Assembly (NCBI RefSeq): GCF_014863545.1
Contig: NZ_CP062260.1
Span: 1,674,001-1,738,000 of the forward strand
Reading direction: 5' to 3'
Source: Paenibacillus sp. JNUCC32
GTDB taxonomy: Bacteria > Bacillota > Bacilli > Paenibacillales > Paenibacillaceae
Length of the DNA: 64,000 bases
Shown: in pieces, positions 30,777 through 39,349 of the stretch
Layout: each line of letters begins with the position of its first letter
How positions within the stretch are numbered: the first letter of the stretch is position 1
The notes under the pieces: model-generated
Seen by the model: the letters and a program-made list of their open reading frames with translations, nothing else
The model's database searches: none
What the model was told of the DNA's origin: nothing
Translations under genes and position numbers: made by a program

Positions 30777-32270
30777 ATGATGAATTCGACTCAATGCCAG
30801 GGAAGGCCGAATGTGCTGCTCATTACGGTCGATCAGATGCGCTTTGATTGCCTTAGCATAGCAGGTCACCCTGTGGTGGAAACGCCCAATCTGGACGAGC
30901 TTGCAAGGAGCGGCGTAAGGTTTAGCCGTGCGTATTCTGCCACACCCACCTGCGTACCTGCAAGAGCGGCGATCTTCACCGGCCAATCCCAGCGCGCCCA
31001 CGGCCGCGTCGGCTATCAAGACTGCGTCCCGTGGAATTACAAGGAGACGCTGCCTGGGGAATTGGCTAAAGCCGGTTATCACACGCAGTGTATCGGTAAA
31101 ATGCATGTTTACCCTGCACGCAATCTGCTGGGGTTCCACAACGTAATGCTTCACGATGGTTACCTGCATCACAACCGCAATAACCACGGCATTCCGATGC
31201 AGGAGCATTACGATCAAGTTGACGATTACTTGCAGTGGCTCCGCGAGAGGGTGCCGGGCGCCGACATGACCGATCTTGGTTTGGACTGCAATTCATCAAC
31301 CGTCGCTCGTCCTTGGCATTTGGCGGAAATGCAGCATCCAACCAACTGGGTGGTAACGCAGTCGATTGACTTTTTGCGGCGACGGGACCCCGGGAAGCCG
31401 TTCTTCCTGTGGATGTCATTCGTCAGGCCGCATCCTCCGTTCGACCCTCCGCAGGCCTACTTGGATCTGTATGAGGATGCCGATATTCCGGAGCCGCCGG
31501 TTGGCGATTGGGCAGAGACGGAGGACCCGGATCTGGCCGGATACTCCCCTATAACGGGGCGGGGACTGGTCCCGAAACGCCGTCTGCGTAAAGCGATGGC
31601 TGCCTATTACGCCCTGATCACGCATATCGATCACCAAATCGGACGCTTTTTGCAATCATTGAACGAATATGGGGAGCTAGGCAACACGGTGATCCTGTTT
31701 ACTTCCGATCATGGCGAGCTGCTGGGGGACCATCATTTATTCCGAAAGTCTCTTCCGTACGAAGGCAGCACCCGCGTGCCGTTTATCGTCAACGATCCCG
31801 GCAACCGTTTAGGCCTGAAGAGCGGCACGGTTTCAGATCATGTCGTGGAAATGCGGGACATCATGCCCTCGCTGCTGGAAGCGGCCGGCGTGCCTATACC
31901 GGAAACGGTTGAAGGCGAGAGCATCTGGAGACTAGCGTCAGCAGGAAGGGCTGGAGGAAGCAAGCCGGATTGGCGTCCACATCTTCATGGAGAGCACGCT
32001 CAAGGGCTTCAGTCCAATCATTGGGTTACCGACGGAAAGGAGAAATACATCTGGTTCTCCCAAACAGGCAAGGAGCAGTTCTTCGATCTGGTTGAAGATC
32101 CCAATGAGCTGCACAACGCGATCGGGGATGAAGATCGGCAGGAACGAATCCGGTATTGGCGTTCGGTCCTCATCGGAGAGCTTGAAGGACGCGAAGAGGG
32201 TTATACGGATGGCCAACAGCTGATCACCGGCCGGAAGCCGGTAGCCGTATTATCCCATATTTTGAAATAG
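30777..32270 (+). CDS. Type I sulfatase (formylglycine-dependent)
   Basis: The 497-residue alkaline-phosphatase-fold sulfatase has the formylglycine signature CxPxR as Cys59-Val-Pro-Ala-Arg63 in TPTCVPARAAIFTGQ. Metal-binding blocks are NVLLITVDQMRFDCLS at the start and VILFTSDHGELLGDHHLF in the middle. It hydrolyses sulfate esters, probably of a sugar or aryl group; size and the RPHPPFDPPQAYLDLY block match the choline-sulfatase/arylsulfatase A-like class. No signal peptide is present, so it acts in the cytoplasm on imported substrate. The maturation enzyme (anSME or FGE) is not in this window. GGAGGG precedes the start (ATG 30777 or 30780). Confidence 0.92.
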   Translation: MMNSTQCQGRPNVLLITVDQMRFDCLSIAGHPVVETPNLDELARSGVRFSRAYSATPTCVPARAAIFTGQSQRAHGRVGYQDCVPWNYKETLPGELAKAGYHTQCIGKMHVYPARNLLGFHNVMLHDGYLHHNRNNHGIPMQEHYDQVDDYLQWLRERVPGADMTDLGLDCNSSTVARPWHLAEMQHPTNWVVTQSIDFLRRRDPGKPFFLWMSFVRPHPPFDPPQAYLDLYEDADIPEPPVGDWAETEDPDLAGYSPITGRGLVPKRRLRKAMAAYYALITHIDHQIGRFLQSLNEYGELGNTVILFTSDHGELLGDHHLFRKSLPYEGSTRVPFIVNDPGNRLGLKSGTVSDHVVEMRDIMPSLLEAAGVPIPETVEGESIWRLASAGRAGGSKPDWRPHLHGEHAQGLQSNHWVTDGKEKYIWFSQTGKEQFFDLVEDPNELHNAIGDEDRQERIRYWRSVLIGELEGREEGYTDGQQLITGRKPVAVLSHILK

Positions 32271-32312
32271 CGCGAGACCGTAAATTACATTCAGAACCGA
32301 TTAGGAGATAAC

Positions 32313-33134
32313 ATGCTAACGACACAACAGCTAAAAGACATTGAACGATTGCAAGCCGAGTGCGAACTTCATGACCATGTCCAATTAAAGCTGAATTGGG
32401 AAATGCTCAGAGAACGCAAAACGGAGAATCTGGATTTTTTTCATTATGAGGAAAAGGAACTTGTAGCGTTTCTTGGGCTATATCCGTTTGGCTCGACCGT
32501 CGAAGTATGCGGCATGGTAAAGCCTGCCGAACGACGAAAAGGGCATTTTCAGCAGTTGTTTCATCTCGGAATGGAACAGGTAAAACTCGCCGGATACAAG
32601 AAAATCTTGTTGAACGCGCCAGCGGGATCCGATGCGGCAAAGGCATTTTTGCATCAACTAGGTGCGGAGCATGCTTTCTCGGAGCATCAAATGACGTGGC
32701 AGGAAATGCCGCTTGAGGATTCGGACGGTATTCTGCTGAGGCAGGCAACATGGGAAGATTATGAAACAAGCGTGCGCTTATCCGTGGAAGCATTCGGATT
32801 GGACGAAGAAGATGCCAGGGCGATGGAGAGCCATCATTTTGCTGATAATACGGGTATGTTCATGATTGACGTAAACGAAGAAACGGTCGGGAAGCTGCGA
32901 GTCAGCCGCGAAGAGGGGCAGGCGTGGATTTATGGTTTCTCCATATTGCCGGAATATCAGGGCCGAGGAATAGGCAGAAAAGCGTTGCGGCGAATCGTGA
33001 AGGAACAGAGCTCAGCCGGATACTCGGTGCACTTGGAAGTCGAAACGAAAAACGACCATGCGCTGAGGTTATACGAGTCGGTTGGATTTCAAGCCATACA
33101 TGCACAAGACTATTATCAATATGAATGCAGATGA
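32313..33134 (+). CDS. Tandem GNAT N-acetyltransferase
   Basis: The 273-residue protein has two GNAT-like halves. The N-terminal half (residues ~1-135) has the degenerate acetyl-CoA loop VKPAERRKGHFQQLFHLGMEQVK. The C-terminal half (~138-273) has an intact motif A, GFSILPEYQGRGIGRKALRRIVKEQ, and motif B-like NDHALRLYESVGFQ. The second half probably carries the activity, with an unknown amine acceptor. It is cytoplasmic. It starts 42 bases after the sulfatase stop, without a terminator between, so they may be cotranscribed. A terminator follows. Confidence 0.88.
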   Translation: MLTTQQLKDIERLQAECELHDHVQLKLNWEMLRERKTENLDFFHYEEKELVAFLGLYPFGSTVEVCGMVKPAERRKGHFQQLFHLGMEQVKLAGYKKILLNAPAGSDAAKAFLHQLGAEHAFSEHQMTWQEMPLEDSDGILLRQATWEDYETSVRLSVEAFGLDEEDARAMESHHFADNTGMFMIDVNEETVGKLRVSREEGQAWIYGFSILPEYQGRGIGRKALRRIVKEQSSAGYSVHLEVETKNDHALRLYESVGFQAIHAQDYYQYECR

Positions 33135-33154
33135 TAACAAAATAGATGTGCAAG

Positions 33155-33181
33155 AAAAGTCGCCATTATGGCGGCTTTTTG
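33155..33181 (+). terminator. Terminator after the GNAT gene
   Basis: AAAAGTCGCC and GGCGGCTTTTT around ATTAT. It belongs to a recurring AAGTCGCC-type terminator family in this window. Confidence 0.85.
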
Positions 33182-33285
33182 ATTTTCACCGCATTATTCA
33201 AATCTTTACGATGATCTATTGAAGTCTATTTTTTCTGCCGATAAAGAATGGAGCATGCATATCTGATCATTCAGGAGGAATCATC

Positions 33286-34227
33286 ATGAAAAAAACAGTC
33301 ATCCTGCTAACCAGCGCGGCCCTGATGTTTGCGACCGCCGCAGGCACGATCTCAGCCAAACCAAGCAACACGCCCCCCGGCAAGACAAGTAACGCGGCAT
33401 CGCCAAAGGGACCAAAAGAAAAAGAAACTCGTAATGACAAGCAGCAAACCGAGGAAGTCGATTCCTCTGATAAGTCCAGCAAAGAAGAGGACCAGGTTCA
33501 GGAATCCACAACGCCGGAAACAGAGAAAGCAAACGACCCTTCCACCGATAAAGTCGATTCCAAGAACAAAGGACACAAAGGATACAAAGGTTTGCTAAAT
33601 GCCATTCAAAACGTTGAGGATAAACCGGCAGGCGCCGTTCTAGCCAATATTTTGCTTACCGAATATGCGGCCGAGTTAACGGACGAGCAACAAAAACAAC
33701 TTGAGGCCATTATTGAAAAGGACAAGGCGTTAGAAGCGGCAGCGGACATGCTCGAAACAAACGGCAGCGTGACTGAAGCCGTGTATTTGCAAGAAGAAGC
33801 CATCAAAGCCAATTTTAAAAACCTGGATCTTTACAAAACCATGGGAAAGCTCAATAAAAAGGCAGGTAAAAAGAATGGAGTTAAGCTGTATGTGAACGGC
33901 GAAGCTTCGGACACCGAACCGTTTGTCAAAAAAGGCAATACATATGTTCCTTTTCGCGCCATAGCCGAGGCTTTGGAGGCTGAGGTTATATGGAATCCTG
34001 AAAAGCGTTCCATCACCGTCTCGAAGGACGGAGTGAGCATCCAACTCCTGGTTGGCAGTAAAACAGCGTCCGTCAATGGCAAGAAAATTTCGCTGGATGC
34101 CCCAGCTACCGTTACCAAGGGCAATACGTATGTGCCCGTACGCTTTATTAGCGAGGCATTGAATGCTACCGTCAAGTGGGAATCGGAAAGTCAGACCGTC
34201 GTTGTCTATGAAGAGAAAGCAGAATAG
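33286..34227 (+). CDS. Secreted protein with copper-amine-oxidase-like stalk domain
   Basis: The 313-residue protein has a signal peptide (MKKTVILLTSAALMFATAAGTISA). A highly charged low-complexity linker follows (~25-95, rich in K/E/S/T/P), then a helical part (LLTEYAAELTDEQQKQLEAIIEKDKALEAAADML). The C-terminal Cu_amine_oxidN1 stalk domain (~195-310) has two copies of the hallmark YVPFRAIAEALEAEVIWN and YVPVRFISEALNATVKW. The stalk domain is widespread on the surface of Paenibacillus cells and is not catalytic. It probably anchors or spaces a cell-envelope protein; no other functional domain is seen. AGGAGG precedes the ATG. Confidence 0.88.
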   Translation: MKKTVILLTSAALMFATAAGTISAKPSNTPPGKTSNAASPKGPKEKETRNDKQQTEEVDSSDKSSKEEDQVQESTTPETEKANDPSTDKVDSKNKGHKGYKGLLNAIQNVEDKPAGAVLANILLTEYAAELTDEQQKQLEAIIEKDKALEAAADMLETNGSVTEAVYLQEEAIKANFKNLDLYKTMGKLNKKAGKKNGVKLYVNGEASDTEPFVKKGNTYVPFRAIAEALEAEVIWNPEKRSITVSKDGVSIQLLVGSKTASVNGKKISLDAPATVTKGNTYVPVRFISEALNATVKWESESQTVVVYEEKAE

Positions 34228-34237
34228 GTGAATTTCT

Positions 34238-34273
34238 AAGCCGCTAATCGGAACGAGATCAGCGGCTTTTTTC
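34238..34273 (+). terminator. Terminator after the stalk-domain protein
   Basis: AAGCCGCT pairs with AGCGGCTT, with an inner GATC-ATC extension, followed by six Ts. Confidence 0.85.
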
Positions 34274-34348
34274 TATTAATAAAGTCTTTGATAAAGAGGG
34301 CCATTTCGTCTGTCGTAATGCCGAATGAGAATTAGGTCCATGCATGAA

Positions 34349-34414
34349 AGGCTAAATATGTATACCATATGTTAAATTTTTTCAGTGTCTTCTCCATTGT
34401 AAACGCTTTAATAT
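34349..34414 (+). promoter_or_regulatory. Promoter region of the sensor-associated binding protein: YesN-type repeats and cre
   Basis: AGGCTAAA (34349-34356) and ATGTTAAA (34369-34376) are direct repeats spaced 20 bp. A -10-like TAATAT (34409-34414) lies at the distance expected for an activated promoter. TGTAAACGCTTTAA (34398-34411) matches the CcpA cre consensus at all but one position and overlaps the -10, implying glucose repression. The same repeat spacing is found upstream of the gene at 39350. Confidence 0.6.
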
Positions 34415-34446
34415 CGATTTATGACCGACTGACAGGAGGGGAAGTT

Positions 34447-35754
34447 ATGAAGTTTGCAGGACGTTTCTGCATGGTGTTATGGATTGTCGTCATCATGGTG
34501 TCGGCGACCGGATGCATGGCGGGGAGGAACGGGGCCGACAGCAGTATGTCTCACCAACCGGAACGCCCGTTTGACGATGTGCGGATTACCGCTTATATGG
34601 CTAAAAATCCGGTTGCGGATATCCTTCGCGCCCATCTTCCCGAATTTGAGAAGCAGACGGGTATCAAGGTGGATTTTCAAGCGTTGACCAATGAGCAGCT
34701 CAGCCAAAAGATGTTCGTACAGATGACGGTAGGTAGCGAAAGTCCCGATGTGTTCATGATCCGGCCGCTGGAAGAGCTAAGTCTGTATGAGAACAACGGC
34801 TGGTTAACGCCCTTGGAATCGTATGCCGTATCGGACCCGCGTTACGACTTCGCCGATTTCTCTTCAACGGCGCTGGAATCGGTAACGGTGAACGGGAAGC
34901 TGCTTGCCGTCCCGCTATCGACGGAGCAGCAGATACTATACTATCGCAAGGACCTGCTAGAGAAAAAAGGGATCGAAGTCCCGCAGACCTTAGAAGAGCT
35001 GGAAGCGGCGGTTAAACAGGTGCATGATCCCGAGCATGGCATGTACGGATTTGTCGCTAGAGGGCAGCGAAGCGCTCTCGTAACCCAGCTATCGTCATTC
35101 GTTTACTCCGAGGGCGGGAATTTTCTAAGCGCAGATAAAGCGGCATTGAACACAAAGGAAACGCTCAAGGGGATTCAGCGATATGTAAGGCTGCTCGGAA
35201 ACTATGGACCGCCCGATGCGCTTAGTTACAGCTGGCCGCAATCCGCAGATCTCTTTGCGCAAGGAAAAGCGGTATTTTTCACCGATGCCAGCGCGATCTA
35301 CTCCCTGCTAGCGCAATCGGGATTAGCCAAGGAGAAGATCGGGTATGCGCTCTTTCCGGCAGGTGATGCCGGTCGCAAGCCGTATAGCACCACTGCATGG
35401 GCCATTGGCATCAATGCGAATTCTGCCCGCAAGGATGCTGCCTGGGCATTCATCGAGTGGGCTTCGGGCAGGGACATGGTGCTGCAAGCCCAGAAGATCG
35501 GTAATCCGGGAGCGCGGAGCTCGCTGTGGCATGACAAGGAAGGAATCTCCGGCTTTCCGGATGAGCTGATTCCGGTCATCAATGAATCCATTCCGATCGG
35601 AATGAGCTACGACCGTCCAAAAGTCATTCACGTGAAGGAAGCACGGGACATTATCGGCGGTATCGTGGTGAAAGGAATTATCGGCGAAGATGTCGGAATT
35701 GCTGCGGAGTCGGCAAACGTTCAATTGCAAGAACTGATCGACAGCGAGAAGTAG
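34447..35754 (+). CDS. Sugar ABC transporter substrate-binding lipoprotein, linked to YesMN
   Basis: The 435-residue family-1 extracellular solute-binding lipoprotein has a lipobox at VSATGC. RITAYMAKNPVADILRAHLPEFEKQTGIKVDFQALTNEQLSQKM is the usual SBP_bac_1 opening, and TAWAIGINANSARKDAAWAFIEWASG the usual C-terminal block. ATG 34447 follows AGGAGGGG. No permease genes follow it; instead a YesM-type histidine kinase and YesN-type regulator do, with a 33-base gap. It may therefore present ligand to the kinase as an accessory sensor, or share the permeases encoded at 40.8-42.6 kb. Both ideas are inference. Confidence 0.9.
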   Translation: MKFAGRFCMVLWIVVIMVSATGCMAGRNGADSSMSHQPERPFDDVRITAYMAKNPVADILRAHLPEFEKQTGIKVDFQALTNEQLSQKMFVQMTVGSESPDVFMIRPLEELSLYENNGWLTPLESYAVSDPRYDFADFSSTALESVTVNGKLLAVPLSTEQQILYYRKDLLEKKGIEVPQTLEELEAAVKQVHDPEHGMYGFVARGQRSALVTQLSSFVYSEGGNFLSADKAALNTKETLKGIQRYVRLLGNYGPPDALSYSWPQSADLFAQGKAVFFTDASAIYSLLAQSGLAKEKIGYALFPAGDAGRKPYSTTAWAIGINANSARKDAAWAFIEWASGRDMVLQAQKIGNPGARSSLWHDKEGISGFPDELIPVINESIPIGMSYDRPKVIHVKEARDIIGGIVVKGIIGEDVGIAAESANVQLQELIDSEK

Positions 35755-35787
35755 AGCGAATCGCTCTGACACGGGGGTATGTTTTTG

Positions 35788-37524
35788 ATGAAGCGGTTAA
35801 GAACAAGTACGTTTGCCAAGCTTACAACATTGCTGGCGGTCCTGGTTATTCCGATTATTTTGCTGTATGCCTACTCCCATCAGGTCAGCATCAACGTCGT
35901 CCGTTCGGCTGTGGAGGAGGGCCAGCGGAACCGACTGACGTTTTTCATGAGTCAGATGGACACCATGATCGACCAGCTAACGAAATATTCGGTGATCGCG
36001 AGCAATGATGACGGGATTAAGAGTTATCTGGCGGAGCGCTCAGGCAGCACTCCCATGGAACGAATCGACAGCCAGCAGCGGATCACGGATATGTTGAACA
36101 TGCAGATTGCAACTAGCAGCTGGGACAGCCAAATCTTAATGTACCTGACGCCGTATCGTGAATTGCTGACAACCGACTTGTCGGCAAGGTATGATGCCGA
36201 ATACTTGGCTCATGCCCATAAGCAAAACTGGACTTATCAACGGGATTCGCGAGGACAAGCTTTTTTTAGCTGGATGAGAACGTCCGCTTCTTCGCAGGAT
36301 CTGATCGTGGAGGTCCGTTTCACCGACCAGAATCTGGTCAATATGCTGAATCGGTTGAAACAGGACGGGGACAGCGAGCCATTCCTGTATGCACCTGACG
36401 GAACCGTTATTGCCAACAGCACATCGGTCGAAGAAACGATACGAATGGCCGCCGGCACCCTGAACGAATTGCGACTCGGGGAAGAGGGCAGCCGAATCGT
36501 GCAATCGGGGCAAGGCAAATATGTAATGAATTACGTCTTGTCCAGCAGTTTGGGCTGGTATCTGGTGGATTTCGTCCGGCTGGACAGCGTATATTCCCCG
36601 ATCACCTTAAGCAGCGCCCTCTTTTATATTTCCGTATCGCTCCTGCTTGTTCTCGTTTTACTGCTGACCTTGTTGTTGTACCGCAATGTCCAGCGTCCGA
36701 TTTCCCGCCTGCTTCATGCGGTGAGAAGGATTAGGGACGGTCAATACAAGACGCGCCTGAAGGATGTGCCGAAGAACGAGTTCATGTATCTGTTTCACTC
36801 CTTCAACAACATGGCAGAGCAAATCGAGGAGCTCATCGAACGGGTATACAAAGAGTCTTTGCGATCCAAGGAAGCCACGCTTAAGCAGCTCCAATCGCAA
36901 ATTAACCCTCACTTCCTGTATAACTGCCTGTTCTACATCAAAAACATGGCCAATCTTGGCGATAAGGAAGCTGTCGTGGCCATGGCCCTGAACTTGGGGG
37001 AGTATTACCGGTACACGACGCGACTGGAAAAACCGACCGCGCCCCTTGAAGAGGAAGTGAAGCTGGTTGACAATTATTTAACGATTCAGATGCTGCGGCT
37101 TCAGCGACTAACCTTCGAGATCGAGGTTCCTGACAGCATGATGCAGCTCGAGATTCCGCGTCTTCTGCTTCAGCCTATCGTGGAAAATGCCGTCATCCAT
37201 GGTGTTGAGGATCAGTTGGATTTCGCGATGATTCATATTTCCGGTGAAATCGAAGGGAGTCGATGCAGGATCAGAATTGACAACAACGGCCAGGGCATGG
37301 ACGTAGGCATCATCGACAAGCTGAATCGACAGGTCGAAGAGCCTTTGAACGAAAGCGGAGGATTCGGTCTATGGAACATTCATCAGAGACTGGTCACCCG
37401 GTACGGCAAACATGCGGGCCTGGCCTTTTCAGAATCGCCGTCAGGAGGACTTCGCGTGGAAATATGCTGGGAAATACCGAGTAGGGAAGGGAGGGATAAC
37501 GTTGTATACATTGCTGATCGTTGA
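35788..37524 (+). CDS. YesM-type sensor histidine kinase
   Basis: The ~578-residue membrane kinase has a TM segment near residues 11-31, an extracytoplasmic sensor (dCache-like) to about 280, and a second TM (ALFYISVSLLLVLVLLLTLLLY). A HAMP domain (RRIRDGQYKTRLKDVPKNEFMYLFHSFNNMAEQI) follows. The His_kinase domain has QLQSQINPHFLYNCLFYIKNM with the phosphoacceptor His. The ATPase has LLLQPIVENAVIHG (N box) and FGLWNIHQRLVTRYG. ATG 35788 is ten bases after GGGGG; 35779 is the alternative. The kinase overlaps the response-regulator gene by 23 bases, so they are translationally coupled. It senses a carbohydrate or its binding protein. Confidence 0.93.
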   Translation: MKRLRTSTFAKLTTLLAVLVIPIILLYAYSHQVSINVVRSAVEEGQRNRLTFFMSQMDTMIDQLTKYSVIASNDDGIKSYLAERSGSTPMERIDSQQRITDMLNMQIATSSWDSQILMYLTPYRELLTTDLSARYDAEYLAHAHKQNWTYQRDSRGQAFFSWMRTSASSQDLIVEVRFTDQNLVNMLNRLKQDGDSEPFLYAPDGTVIANSTSVEETIRMAAGTLNELRLGEEGSRIVQSGQGKYVMNYVLSSSLGWYLVDFVRLDSVYSPITLSSALFYISVSLLLVLVLLLTLLLYRNVQRPISRLLHAVRRIRDGQYKTRLKDVPKNEFMYLFHSFNNMAEQIEELIERVYKESLRSKEATLKQLQSQINPHFLYNCLFYIKNMANLGDKEAVVAMALNLGEYYRYTTRLEKPTAPLEEEVKLVDNYLTIQMLRLQRLTFEIEVPDSMMQLEIPRLLLQPIVENAVIHGVEDQLDFAMIHISGEIEGSRCRIRIDNNGQGMDVGIIDKLNRQVEEPLNESGGFGLWNIHQRLVTRYGKHAGLAFSESPSGGLRVEICWEIPSREGRDNVVYIADR

Positions 37525-39148
37525 TGATGAAGCAAGCGTGGTGGAGGGGCTTGCGCATACGATACCTTGGCAGAAAATCGGGATCGATGAGGTGCACAAG
37601 GCATACTCTGCTTTCGAAGCGCTGGAAATACTGCAGACGCAGCCGGTCGACATCATGATTTCCGACATCACGATGCCACGGATGAACGGCCTCGAGCTTG
37701 TCGAGATCACGAAATCAAAATGGAAGCATATCAAAACGATCCTGCTGTCCGGGTATGCCGATTTTGCTTACGCGAAGGAAGCCATTACGCTTGGCACTTA
37801 TGAGTACCTGCTAAAACCCGTCAGCGACGAAGTCGTTCTTGAAAAAGTAGGCGGAGCTGTGGAATCGCTGCGGCAGGAGCGTGAGTCCAGCGAAACCTAT
37901 AATCGCGCGGTTCAGGCTTTTCGGGTTAATCTGCCACATATTCGAGGCGAATTCCTGAATCAGCTGCTTCAAGGCATGAAATCACCAAAGAACGTTTGGG
38001 CCGAAAAACTGGAGCTGCTTGAAATGAAATCCGCCATCGGAAACCAAGCGGCTCTGATGCTTGTACGCATGGAGGACCGTCTGACGGAAATGAGCCCTTA
38101 TGACTCCTCCATCATGGAGTACGCGATCGGAAACATGGCGGACGAGATCTTCGGGGAACGGTTTCGATTGTGGCGATGCAGGGACATACATGGATATCTG
38201 GTCTTTTTTGTTTTTGAAAGCGATGATTCGGCTGCTGGAATGCACCCTCATGAGCATTCGGAGGAGAATGAGCTCAAGCATTTCGCTGCACAGCTGCAGA
38301 TGAATGTCAGCCGTTACCTGAAAGGAACAATCTCCGTCTTGATAGGAAAGCGAGGTTCCTTCCCGGAAGATGTCCGAAAGCTGTATCAAGACAGTCTTTT
38401 CGCTTTGCGCCGCCATATTGGCAGCCACAGTGATATGTTCGTTTACGCAGAAGATGAGGAGGAGCTGCATCCGGTCCGTTCCTTGCAAAAGTGTTATGAG
38501 CCTCCGCTGCTCCCTCATCTGCTGGAATCCGGCAGTTGGAAGCAAATCCAAGAGAAACTTGAGCAGATCCTGAAGGAATTGTCGCTCGCGCACAGCCAAT
38601 CTCAAGAGCATGTAACCGAAGCCTTTTTCTATATATATTCCTCGCTAAGCGCATATGCGCACAAGAACGGACGCAGTCTGGCCGATATCGTCGGAGCGTC
38701 CCTTGCGGATGTAACGGGACTCTCGCAATGCACGACTGCGGCCACGCTCGGCAAATGGGTGGGCCAAGTTCTGCCTCTACTGGAGTCAAGCGCCGAACAG
38801 GCAACGCGCAGCGACCGGAGCGCTGCCGTGTCCCGGATGAAACGGTTCATACGGGATCATCTGTCTCAGGATATTTCCCTGCAAGCCATTGCGGACCATA
38901 TGTATATGCATCCGGTTCACGTGTCCCGCCTCTTTAAAATGGAGACCGGATCGAACGTGAGCGATTATGTGCTCCGATTGAAAATGGAGCAAGCGGCCGA
39001 GCTGCTGGCCGACCACTCCTTGAAAAACTTCGAAATTGCCCTGAAGCTGGGATACCACAACCCGAATTATTTTATTCGGGTGTTCAAAAAGTATTATTCC
39101 GTGACGCCGCAAGAATACCGAAACAGTTTGGAAACCGGAATGCCGTAA
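37502..39148 (+). CDS. YesN-type response regulator with AraC DNA-binding domain
   Basis: The ~548-residue regulator begins with a receiver domain (YTLLIVDDEASVVEGLAHTIPW). Phospho-acceptor Asp55 is in IMISDITMPRMNGLEL, with Lys in EYLLKPVSDEV. A long middle region without a clear fold follows (~130-430), then a C-terminal AraC/XylS double helix-turn-helix (MKRFIRDHLSQDISLQAIADHMYMHPVHVSRLFKMETG, ALKLGYHNPNYFIRVFKKYYSVTPQEYR). The TTG at 37502, seven bases after GGGAGGG, is the correct start; frames further upstream lie inside the kinase gene. It is the probable activator of the two nearby binding-protein promoters. Confidence 0.93.
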   Translation: MYTLLIVDDEASVVEGLAHTIPWQKIGIDEVHKAYSAFEALEILQTQPVDIMISDITMPRMNGLELVEITKSKWKHIKTILLSGYADFAYAKEAITLGTYEYLLKPVSDEVVLEKVGGAVESLRQERESSETYNRAVQAFRVNLPHIRGEFLNQLLQGMKSPKNVWAEKLELLEMKSAIGNQAALMLVRMEDRLTEMSPYDSSIMEYAIGNMADEIFGERFRLWRCRDIHGYLVFFVFESDDSAAGMHPHEHSEENELKHFAAQLQMNVSRYLKGTISVLIGKRGSFPEDVRKLYQDSLFALRRHIGSHSDMFVYAEDEEELHPVRSLQKCYEPPLLPHLLESGSWKQIQEKLEQILKELSLAHSQSQEHVTEAFFYIYSSLSAYAHKNGRSLADIVGASLADVTGLSQCTTAATLGKWVGQVLPLLESSAEQATRSDRSAAVSRMKRFIRDHLSQDISLQAIADHMYMHPVHVSRLFKMETGSNVSDYVLRLKMEQAAELLADHSLKNFEIALKLGYHNPNYFIRVFKKYYSVTPQEYRNSLETGMP

Positions 39149-39164
39149 TAAAGCCTGTAATACC

Positions 39165-39208
39165 GTCCGTTTTCAGCCATGCATTTGGGCTGGAAGCGGG
39201 CTTTTTTT
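39165..39208 (+). terminator. Terminator after the response regulator gene
   Basis: A 14-bp stem (GTCCGTTTTCAGCC with GGCTGGAAGCGGGC, three G-U pairs) is followed by seven Ts. Confidence 0.8.
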
Positions 39209-39242
39209 GTCTAATTCGGCCGCTGCTTTCGATTGCGGCATC

Positions 39243-39308
39243 ATGTTAAGTAAGGAGAGCGGATGTTAAGCCTATATCATTTAACCCAGTTTATGAAGCC
39301 CTTACAAT
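39243..39308 (+). promoter_or_regulatory. ABC operon promoter with response-regulator repeats
   Basis: ATGTTAAG occurs at 39243-39250 and again at 39263-39270, exactly two helical turns apart. Ten bases later comes TTTAAC (39280-39285), a 17-base spacer and TACAAT (39303-39308). This is the layout expected of an AraC-type activator site abutting -35. An inverted repeat CCTTACA-8-TGTAAGG (39300-39321) overlaps the -10 and start region. Confidence 0.65.
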
Positions 39309-39349
39309 GAATGGTGTAAGGACATTCCACTATATGCTGAGGGGTGAAC

